This document shows, in pieces, positions 30,171 to 39,015 of a DNA stretch of 64,000 nucleotides; the stretch's first letter is position 1, and each line of letters begins with the position of its first letter. Source of the stretch: Leishmania mexicana MHOM/GT/2001/U1103 (Eukaryota; Euglenozoa; Kinetoplastea; Trypanosomatida; Trypanosomatidae); contig NC_018334.1 of NCBI RefSeq assembly GCF_000234665.1, positions 1,364,001-1,428,000 of the forward strand, in the 5' to 3' direction. A program made the translations under genes and the position numbers. A model generated the notes under the pieces. That model was not told the origin of the DNA. It saw nothing but the letters and a program-made list of their open reading frames with translations, and did no database searches.

Positions 30171-32194
30171 CAGGGTCGCACGGCAGTAGCACCAGTCGCT
30201 GGAAGCGCATCAGAGATTGAGCAGAGAGTAACGGTCTTGTCTTGCATTTGGGCGTGTGCCCTCAGCGTCAGCGATCCATTTGTATCTCATCATGGCGGTT
30301 CTAGAAAACAAAGACACACACACACACTCACACCTACACAGTCGCACCTCTGCGGCGCCGACACGCATCGATCCTTCGCAGACGCTGGACTCTTGATATG
30401 CATGAGAGGAGTCAAGGAAAACGACTCATCAGAAAGAGAGGTGGAAAGGAGGTGTGAAGGTGGCGAGAGCAACGCGGAGTTGCTGTAATGGGGCACACAC
30501 ACCGAGAAAGGCGCTATATGTGCCAGGGCTCACGATGATGCACAGTCACCGGGTGGCTGAGCACAGTGACTCCATTCTGATAGAGATGCACGTCTGCGTG
30601 CGTGCAGCAGCACCACATGGAGTAGCACACTCTGCTTCACCAGCTCCAAGCCATGGCCAAGTCCACCGAAAGAGTTGCATAGGCTGCTCAAGCCCTCGTA
30701 TGGTTGTGTTTCACTTTCTCTCTCTTGTTGACGCTGCTTCAAATGCCTTCATCCAAAGTCGGCCCAACGTGCGGGCTGCACGATCAGGTCCACCTTAGAA
30801 GCTGGCCAGGGAGAGGGGGGAGGGGAAGACAATCACCAAGATGCACACAAACAGAAGTTGGCGCGGAGGCGTGGACAGTTGCATAGAAGGGATTCACACA
30901 CACACACACGGCACAAGTGCCCGTTAGAGAGACGCTCGTTTTACAGAATGCACACACTTCGTTGTTGCGGCCTTCTCTCTCGTGTTCATCGTCCTCGTGT
31001 CCCCGCAGTGGATGGTGGCGAGCACCTCTGAGGCGCACGCCTGGGAGGAGTGCAGAGGAAAAGACACACAAGTTGATCATCTTTGTAGGAAAGTTGTTAG
31101 ACTGAATCCAAATGACAAGAAACAAATTGGGGGGTGACACACAATACGCGGGCGATACAGGAGACAAGAACACCACGACACAGGCTAAGAAAGGGAGAGA
31201 GGGGAAAGGTAGAGGAGAACACACACGACACGGACGAGTTGGGCAGAGAAACCGTCCTTCTCAGTCCCTCACATGCGCGCCTACACACGCAGTCTGGAGT
31301 CATGTCTCTCGTTTCGCTACATCACCCGATGGGGAAAGAAAACAAAGCAAAAGAAGAAACGAAAAGGAGGCTGCGCTTCGGTGTTGTGTCTTACCGCACA
31401 GGCGCCCTGCGCGTCCGTGAACGTGGGTGCGAGACACGTCGTGTGGGTGTGCATGCCACTAACACTCGCGCGAAACACACACACACACAGACACAGACAC
31501 GCAGATGGGAACGGACAAAGAAACCAAAAAAAAGAGAGAAAGAGAAGCATGAAGAAATATTAAAAAGAAGGCAGTGCTCAACACACACACACAGACACGC
31601 AGACCAGTGAGCGGACACATACATCAGCGCACATCAAAGACCGCGTAGCACATGCCACAAGGGGCTCCCTCATCTCATGGAGTGCACACACACAGACACA
31701 CCACAGCGAGACCGTAAAACAAAAAGATTAAACAAGCACACGCGTTCGCACTGACATCCAAGAGGTACAATCGAATTAAAGGCGAAAGCACCTCAGCCTC
31801 TCCTCCCTCACCGCCAGCCCATGCCCCCACTGCCATTAGCACCAACGACCGCGACCTCCAGAAAATGCAAGACAGTCGCACACTTGCCGCACAGCAGACT
31901 GCCACTTGTGCGTCTGTGTCGGTGCCTGCCAAGCACACGATAGGAGCGCGATCGAGAGCAGACCGAGAACCTGGAGCACGGTGGGGGCGGGAGGAAGGAG
32001 AGATCAAAGACGCACTTACAGAAAAACAGGAAGAGTCAGTGAGCTGGACTGCGCATTCAAAACTGCTCTTCTCTCGCTGCTGTTCCCTGAAGGGGTTGGG
32101 CCGCCGAAGATATGGGCCAGTGGGGCTTTTCCGCTTTCGGGCCTCTCGGTAACGCTAGGGACGATTTCGTCAATCAGCATCACCTCAGACACAA

Positions 32195-33653
32195 GTCCTG
32201 AGAAATGCGCGCCAACCGAAAAAGACGACGGAAGCACAGCGGGCCGCTCTCGTTTCCGAGTGTCGCGCGCTTGTCAAAGAGCGCACGAAACAGAGGCTGA
32301 AGAAAGCAGCAGACACACAGTGATACTCTGATCCGACGGGCAGCGGCGCCTACAGCCAGTTGCCCACAAGCGCCATCAGCCCCATACCCACCCACAGCGC
32401 TACAAACAGGATGACCTTCTTCAGCGTGCGGCGCCTCTGCCCATCGCCGCAGTAGTGCTTCACATCCGCCACAAAGTCGCCAAGCAGCAGCGTGAAGGCG
32501 AGGTACAGCAGAATGCCGCCGCACAGCGTGTCCAGTACAGCAACAACAGTGGCGAAGCCGCTGCCGGACATCGCAGACGGCGACACGGACACGGCAATCG
32601 CGGCCGCGGCCATGCCAGCTGGCGCGCTGAGGGAGAACACAAGGACAAGAGCAATATCCAGGGTCGTCGAAAACTTGGCGTCCACGAGACGCGACCCAAC
32701 CGCCATGCCCTCGAACAGCTGGTGGAACACAAGCGCCACAAGCAGCGGCTTCAGCTCACTGTCCCTCTTCAGCCCAACATCCAGGCCCACAAACACGCTG
32801 TGCAGCGTCACACCAAACTCCATGCACACGGCGGAGACCACGTAGCGGATGGAGTTCATGTCCCGTGGTGGCGTCACTGACAGATGCTGGTGCCCGTGAG
32901 CAGCGGGCTCATCGCAGTGATGGCGCTGCTCCGGGTGCTCCGGCGACAGCGTCACCAGCGGCGCATCACAATCATTCAATGCGGCGAGGGGTACCGCCGT
33001 CTCCACACCGCCCTTCGAGCTCGTGCTCTTACGTTCATCGATGAAAGGCCCATCCGCCTGTGCTGGGCGCGAGGTGACGCCAACATCCACGTCAGGAGAG
33101 AGCCCGCAGCACTCGTCGTCGTCATTGCGTTCCGCCTTGGCCACATCTGCCTGTAACTTCAGCTTGGCCTTCATCCAGCGCTCAGCAATGTCCGCCAGCT
33201 GCATGTCCAGCGCCTGCATCAGCAGCACAGCAATCAGGGCAAGCAAGAAGTACAGCGGCCCGTAACTCTTCAGCACGGCGGGGATGCAGTCCTCCGAGAA
33301 AGCCTCGGCACCCTCGAAGATCAGGTGAATCGTCGACACAGACAACAGCACGCCGGTTGCAGCGGACTTCGCCACGGAGAACACATACGGGTACCTCACG
33401 AGGGAAGGGATGCACTTGCCGAGGATCGGAATCGAAGTGCCGAGGAGCGACACGAAGAGAATCAGGAACACCGCGCCGACATGCAGGCCAAGTGAGTAGG
33501 ACCCGGTGAAGCCATTGCACAGCGAGTGCTCTGTCTCTGCCACATCGGAAGCACTCGAGCCGTCGGTGTTGAGCGGCGCAGACACACGATACCCGAGCTC
33601 CATCAGGTACCTCGTGCTCGCCTCCACGCTCAGTTTCGCCGGCTCCATGGTTT
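32195..33653. repeat. LIT1 direct repeat, unit 2
   Basis: Second member of the 1459-base direct repeat (see 28137-29595). Similarity begins at GGTTT just upstream of the ATG and ends about 155 bases after the stop codon. Confidence 0.9.
32350..33648 (-). CDS. LIT1: ZIP-family iron transporter, copy 2
   Basis: A 432-residue ZIP transporter, 425 of 432 residues identical to copy 1; differences are Ser72, Gly130, Asp168, Gly213, Glu216, Ala222 and Ala333. All metal-site residues (His283, His309, Glu313) and the His-rich cytosolic loop are kept, so both copies should be functional. Four of the seven changes are in or near the long cytosolic loop. The frame extends 45 codons upstream to a TTG, but that stretch is pyrimidine-rich leader and the ATG at 33648 matches copy 1. 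It is transcribed before copy 1. Its 5' leader and downstream flank differ from those of copy 1, allowing separate mRNA control. Confidence 0.95.
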   Translation of the reverse strand: MEPAKLSVEASTRYLMELGYRVSAPLNTDGSSASDVAETEHSLCNGFTGSYSLGLHVGAVFLILFVSLLGTSIPILGKCIPSLVRYPYVFSVAKSAATGVLLSVSTIHLIFEGAEAFSEDCIPAVLKSYGPLYFLLALIAVLLMQALDMQLADIAERWMKAKLKLQADVAKAERNDDDECCGLSPDVDVGVTSRPAQADGPFIDERKSTSSKGGVETAVPLAALNDCDAPLVTLSPEHPEQRHHCDEPAAHGHQHLSVTPPRDMNSIRYVVSAVCMEFGVTLHSVFVGLDVGLKRDSELKPLLVALVFHQLFEGMAVGSRLVDAKFSTTLDIALVLVFSLSAPAGMAAAAIAVSVSPSAMSGSGFATVVAVLDTLCGGILLYLAFTLLLGDFVADVKHYCGDGQRRRTLKKVILFVALWVGMGLMALVGNWL

Positions 33654-35187
33654 GTGGTGGAAGGATGGCGGTGGGCGGCGCAGTGGTGCTTCTGACGAGA
33701 CGAGAAAGAGGGGGATGGTGGAGGAAAGGCTGCGTGCGGGAGAGAAGGAGAGGCAGGTGATGATGACAGGGGAGGGGAGGCAAGGATTGGGTGACTGATG
33801 TGGTAGGCGGACAAGAGGGAGGGGAAGCGTATGTGTGGGTGCTGTGTAGATACCAAGGAGTGGCAAGCCAGATGAAGTAGCAGAGAAAAAACGAGAGAAC
33901 GATCAGGTGTGGGGGTGGCGTGGAAAGGGCACTAGCGGAACAGCAACAAAACGTTGGCGCAACGGTCGTGCTCTCCGCGAGCGCTGGATGGTGATGTTTG
34001 TATGGCGGTGTGGGTGAGCTGGCGGTTGCGCGAAAAGACGTGTCACGGGAGTGGGTTCAGCAGTATCGTCAACAAGACGCCATCTTTTGAGCCGAGCTCA
34101 GCGCGCGCACACGGGCGAGCAGCAGTGGCAGCGTAAGAGGACAGGGAGACGACAGCTGGCGGCAACCACTCACCCGGGGGTAACCACTAAAGTGGCCGCG
34201 TGAATTCGACGGTCAAGATGAGGTGTACGGCTCCAACACCAGCTCTGTCGACGAAAGCTCCCTGGAGATATCTGGCGCAGAAGACGTGCGATGAAGACGA
34301 CCAACTCGGCTTACACATAGAAAAAGAAGCACGGGCTGGCTTTGCCACGGGCATTTAGTCAAGGATGACCACCTTGAGGTGCCCACACATAGGTGGCAAC
34401 GAAAGCAGAAGCCATCACGTGAACGCTATCGCGGTGGAGAAAGAGGCCGGACAGACACTCCGCACACGCACCCGTAAACCCGCTAGCACACACACACACG
34501 TCAACAGACACCCAGCGATGCACTACTCCTCCATGTCTACAGACGCACAGAGTTGGTAATTCGGGAGAAGAAGAGACACACAACAGTTGGCGAGCCCGTT
34601 AAGAGCGCAGTAAGAACAAGAGGAAAACATCGATCCGTGCGACCACCAAGACACACGCACACGTGCGCGTGAAGGAGGATGCGGAAGTGGAGATCTCGCA
34701 CAGAAACCAGGGGAGGAGGAGATGAGACGAGGAAGAGAGAGAGACACGAAAGCTCACAAGCATACACACGCTTGAGCAAGTCGCTATGACCATCGACAAC
34801 GACGCCGACCCTGAAAATGTCCCATATGCTCAACGACATCGCTGCACGCACAAAAAACAGGCGTGCAAGGGAGCAGTAAGCCGCCAAACAGTGGCAAATG
34901 CGTCAAGCCGGCGATGCGCTGCTCAGAAAACTCATACAAGATCCGCTGAAGCGTTGCTTACCCACAAACGCACATGCAACGCAGTCCTAAGAGAAGTGGA
35001 TTGAAGCGGCAGCTAATGGTTCGCATGCTGGCTCACCACGCATGGCCAGCAATCGTATTCCGCTTCTGTATGGACCGCGGCTGGCGCAGAACCACAACGG
35101 CTGTTGTCCATTCAGATACGCGTGCACACATACAAGCTCACACCCAGACAGGATCGCAAACCACAAACGACAAAGATCACTCTGCAG
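33654..35187. other. Intergenic, upstream of LIT1 copy 2
   Basis: No gene recognised. Contains the leader and acceptor of copy 2, TC-rich minus-strand tracts (33697-33790, 34710-34745) and the downstream flank of the ZIP relic. Confidence 0.5.
33692..33750 (-). promoter_or_regulatory. Candidate trans-splice acceptor for LIT1 copy 2
   Basis: Minus strand reads CCCCCTCTTTCTCGTCTCGTCAG, with AG at 33693-33692 giving a leader of about 43 bases. Strong pyrimidine tract; the best-formed acceptor in the window. Confidence 0.5.
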
Positions 35188-35840
35188 TCAGTTGCCCACA
35201 AGCGCCATCAGCCCCATACCCACCCACAGCGCTACAAACAGGATGACCTTCTTCAGCGTGCGGCGCCTCTGCCCATCGCCGCAGTAGTGCTTCACATCCG
35301 CCACGAAGTCGCCAAGCAGCAGCGTGAAGGCGAGGTACAGCAGAATGCCGCCGCACCATAGCAGCCATCCACAGCAACCACGTCAATGCAGCGCACATCG
35401 GCCCGCTGGTTTGCCTTTAGTCACCCCTCAGCAATCGTGTTCAGCTGCAGGTGGATCACCTGCATCATCAGCGCGCCAACCAGCGCAAGCAGGGGCGGGT
35501 ATGGGTCGCAGTTTTTAAGGAGGTCGTACATGCACTCCTAGTCGAGCGCCTCCGCGCCAGTGTGGAGCAGGTGGGTCGTCGACACGGACGGGAGCACATC
35601 GGTCACGGCTGTTTTGCCAACCCTGAAGGCGATGAGGCTGTCGAGTAGCGAAGCTCTGTACGTTGTCATGATCGACATTCCGTCACGGACAACGACACGC
35701 CCAGGAAAAGGAATATAGCAAACAAGAGCCACCCAGCAGAGTAGGCGCCACTCAGACTGCGGCACAAGAGTGCCTATCCCCTTTCTATGCTACAGACAGT
35801 GGCACCATCGAGATCTGCACCGACATTACCGAGCTCAACC
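35188..35840 (-). pseudogene. Chimeric, decayed third ZIP transporter copy
   Basis: The part at 35191-35356 is nearly identical (one mismatch seen in 166 bases) to the 3' end of the LIT1 coding region (residues about 375-430), and ends with TGA in place of the Trp codon at residue 431. Upstream, 35400-35840 is a much more diverged ZIP N-half: GAYSAGWLLFAIFLFLGVSL corresponds to GSYSLGLHVGAVFLILFVSL, VGKTAVTDVLPSVSTTHL to VAKSAATGVLLSVSTIHL, and LLALVGALMMQVIHLQLNTIAE to the third membrane segment. In-frame stops (35776-35774, 35540-35538, near 35432) and a frame change near 35690 break it. About 210 residues, including the metal-site segments 4 and 5, are missing. It cannot encode a transporter. 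Confidence 0.88.
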
Positions 35841-37267
35841 GTGCGCGTGAAAAGCTGCGCTGTCACCTGTGTAGCACTGAGCCAGCTTCGAACACACCGA
35901 CGCGCCATCGGCTGCACGCGGTGGAATGAAGGAGAAATCGGAAAGAGAAACGGCAGCAAAGAAACACACAGGGCGCCCACTGTGCGCTGCGGTGGTGTGC
36001 GAGTGGATACTCAAAGCCTTTACCAACCCCTGTGCTGTCGCGAGCGGTCACTCCAGATCTTCGAAGAAGTTTAGACGAAGAAGACATCGTCGCTCACATA
36101 AGAGAGAAGCGGTGACAAGTGCGTCTCCATGAGTCGGTCAGGGCGTGTCACGAAAGCGTAACACCGCGTGATCGGCGACGCGCTCGTCGATAATAATCAA
36201 CAAGGAGGGGGAGGTTCCCCTTGTGTCGGCGAGATATCCGCTGCCGCATGGAAAAGGCAACGCACGCAGATGAGGAGTAGCTTCTAGCTTTGCTGCACGC
36301 AAACGCACGCTGACGTACCCAACATGTATACCAAACAATACAACTCGCTCCACTGTGCTTTCAGGAAGCCACAGTCGTCCTTCTTGCGGATTTCGCTGCG
36401 TGGCAGACGTGCTCTTCGTCCATAGATCCCTCTCTGAATCGCTGTACATGAAACAACACGATTCTGGTAAGCCCTCCTCCATTTCTGGGTGCACAACACC
36501 TTTACTGAATGATTCTGCTAGACCGTGAGTGCGGCATACATACTGATGCTGAGCTTGTCGCGCGTGTTCCCATCATCCCAGAGCGCCAACCTCCTCCATC
36601 GCCACACAAAGGAGAATGTGCTGCGAATCGAATGCAGCGGAGGTGGCCTCAAGGGCGTCTAAGAACGCTGCCGTCACGGAGATAGCATCGTATGTGATGA
36701 AAGCAGTCCTCGGCGACGGAACAGGGGCTGGCAAAGCAAACGGAATAGCGAGTCCCCGCGATGTCAGTAGGGCAGAGGGGTTGGAGTTCCAAGGCGGAAA
36801 GCGGCGCCCCCTCCCCTGCCGGCGTCACTGATCACACCTGGACTGGAGGGCACTGCGTTTCAATGTTCGATAGTGCCAGATGCATGTGATTCGAGCAACG
36901 AAGACGGGAGAATGACTGGGTATAACAGCGCGCAAAGAAAGATAGGGGGCACCTCATAATACGCAGCCGCGAGAAGGTGACACGACCTAGCGCAGGCCTT
37001 TCGGCAAAAATAAACCCTTATCAGGCTCCTCCTAAAAATCCCTCGCTAGCGTACTCCGAAGCGATGAAAACCGGTGCTTGTGACCCGGTTGCTATCAATA
37101 CGCTTCATTCAGGTGATGCAACAAGATGCACTTGTACAAGCATAGGTGTGATCTTCGTGTTTCCCATGTCCTCGCCCGCGCAGCCCGAAACCAGGCGAGC
37201 CATCGCATACGTGACGTACGTACACGTCTACTCTATTCAGTGAGTGAGAACAAAGAGACCAGCATGG
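35841..37267. other. Intergenic, downstream of the BTB-SPRY gene
   Basis: No gene recognised on either strand. The interval is less GC-rich than coding parts and probably contains the 3' UTR of the BTB-SPRY gene. Short frames have no domain. Confidence 0.5.
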
Positions 37268-38284
37268 CTACGTTGGCACAATGGTCACCTGAGAGCTTCG
37301 GGCGGCAATGGAGCTAAAGGCATACTGGCGCCCTGCCGGCAAGCGCTCCATCGCTACGCAGTACTCTCCATTCACAATCCAGCGAACAATGCGCTCATCG
37401 GCGTCAAAGATGATCCGTATGATCGCGCCAGCCGGGAACGGGAGCCCCGTCTCGACCACCCGTGGTTCACCAAGGTAGAAGGACAGCTTTCCGTCGTTCC
37501 AATAGAACGCACCGTTGTTGCCGTCATGCGGCGGCGTGGCCAGGTCCTCCGAGGAGCCGACGTTTGAGCTAATCATCCCGACAGCCACACGATCACACTG
37601 GGAAACGCTGAAGTCGATGTGATGCTGGCCCGTGCTGAAGAAGTCGCTCGCAACACCCAGCACGGCATCGGAGATCAGCTTTGAGTTGTGTAGGGGATTG
37701 CGAAAGTAGTACTGCGACGACGTGATGTGGAACCGGGAGTTCCACAAGCCTGACAGGCCGTAGTATGCGGCCTCCTCACGGCACGAGTCCATCCAGTCCT
37801 CTGGAATCGCGTTCTTGTATCCACGTAGAAGGTTGAGCAGCATGCCGAAGAGCCGCGCGTTTCTTTCCGGGATTGAAACGACAGCGTTAGTCATCCTCTC
37901 GTCACTGCCATCACGAGAGCGCTTGCGTCCACGGGCACTCGCGTCTGCAGTCCCCGTAGCAGATGACGTACTACAGAAGTGCTGCCTTGCAAGGGAAAAC
38001 AGCAGCGAGCCAGGGTCCTTCTCCAACAGCGCGCGCGACACAGCGAAGTCCTTGCCGCCGACGCAAAAGCAAACTACAGGTGGAACCTGCGGTGGCAGCC
38101 TCGACAAGCCCTCGTATCTCCGCTTCAGGCGCGCACAGAGCTCTGCCAGTGAGTCCGATTCGCGCCTGCACCCCACCCCCGAGGGCAGCAGTGGTCGGGA
38201 AATGACCGACGACGACCCACCACGAGCCACCGTCGTAGAGAAGGCGTTCGCAACAGCCGCCGGCGGTTCCTCGTCCGAATCCAT
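37268..38284 (-). CDS. BTB/T1-type and SPRY-like domain protein
   Basis: A 338-residue protein. Residues 1-65 are disordered. About 70-182 resemble a BTB domain of the potassium-channel-tetramerisation (T1/KCTD) type: VCFCVGGKDFAVSRALLEKD at the start and FGMLLNLLRGYKNAIPEDW, then EAAYYGLSGLW, at the end. It is split by a Ser/Gly/Lys-Arg-rich insert (about 103-130, with RGRKRSRDG, a possible nuclear signal). About 196-338 resemble an SPRY/B30.2 domain: GQHHIDFSVSQCDRVAVGM, FYWNDGKLSFYLG, GAIIRIIFDADERIVRWIVNG. BTB proteins often serve as cullin-3 adaptors and SPRY domains as binding modules, so a substrate receptor is one option. The open frame continues 51 codons upstream to a TTG; the ATG at 38284 is chosen. 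Confidence 0.8.
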   Translation of the reverse strand: MDSDEEPPAAVANAFSTTVARGGSSSVISRPLLPSGVGCRRESDSLAELCARLKRRYEGLSRLPPQVPPVVCFCVGGKDFAVSRALLEKDPGSLLFSLARQHFCSTSSATGTADASARGRKRSRDGSDERMTNAVVSIPERNARLFGMLLNLLRGYKNAIPEDWMDSCREEAAYYGLSGLWNSRFHITSSQYYFRNPLHNSKLISDAVLGVASDFFSTGQHHIDFSVSQCDRVAVGMISSNVGSSEDLATPPHDGNNGAFYWNDGKLSFYLGEPRVVETGLPFPAGAIIRIIFDADERIVRWIVNGEYCVAMERLPAGRQYAFSSIAARSSQVTIVPT

Positions 38285-39015
38285 GCCATAAATCAGTAGG
38301 CACCCAATGCAAACACCAACGATCGACTGAAGCCCAATACAGCTGCCGCCCTTGCGACTCACAGGTACCAGCACCTCAGAGCACAGAAAGCGGAGAGGGT
38401 CAGAGGGGAGCAGGAAAAAAACGCAAGCAGAAATCAAAAGAAGGTTTGCGTTGTGCAGCGCGACTTTGGCTAGCTCGCTTTACCGATTTGAGACTAAAAA
38501 GCGGGGCAGGTGTTGCCGTCACGCCAGCGATCACGAGCTCCACACACTGAAGAGACGGACGCTGTAGAGGAAGGCGTGAAGGTCAAGCGCATATCGGAGA
38601 ACGAGAAGAATCGACAGCCACAGAGGGAGACTTCAACATAAAGAGCCGTGCTTGGTTCGCTGATATGGAGACTGCCCTGTCAAGGTCACTGCCCGGCGAG
38701 GGACAAGCAGTGTAGCACGGGTCCGAGATGCGACCCCGCCCATGCATTCGGCACGAAGCGTCTGTATGGCCCTTTGCGGGATCCTCTCGAATCATTCGAG
38801 GCTTTTCTTCGCTTACGGTGATTTGAATCGGGAGAGGGGTGCTCTCTTGTGAAACAGCCGCGAAGGAGATAAGAGACGTCGACGAACAGCGGCGCACGAC
38901 ATCCACACACAGATGCGAAATGAATAGAAATCGAAATACGGCCGTTTAGGGTGGGGAGGGGGCAGCAAAACCGATACTATCGCTGTTCTCACATACATCA
39001 CAGGCCTTTACGCCG
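38285..39015. other. Intergenic, downstream of the M16 peptidase gene
   Basis: No gene recognised. Probably the 3' UTR of the peptidase gene and the leader of the BTB-SPRY gene (minus-strand pyrimidine tracts near 38370-38440). Confidence 0.5.

Larger units (their letters stand above)
29596..32194. other. Intergenic between the two LIT1 copies
   Basis: No protein gene recognised. It should hold the 3' UTR of copy 2 and the 5' signals of copy 1. It is marked by several CA/TG dinucleotide runs (about 30117-30140, 30313-30330, 30896-30909, 31477-31504, 31580-31595), and by A-rich patches near 31520-31565. Confidence 0.55.
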
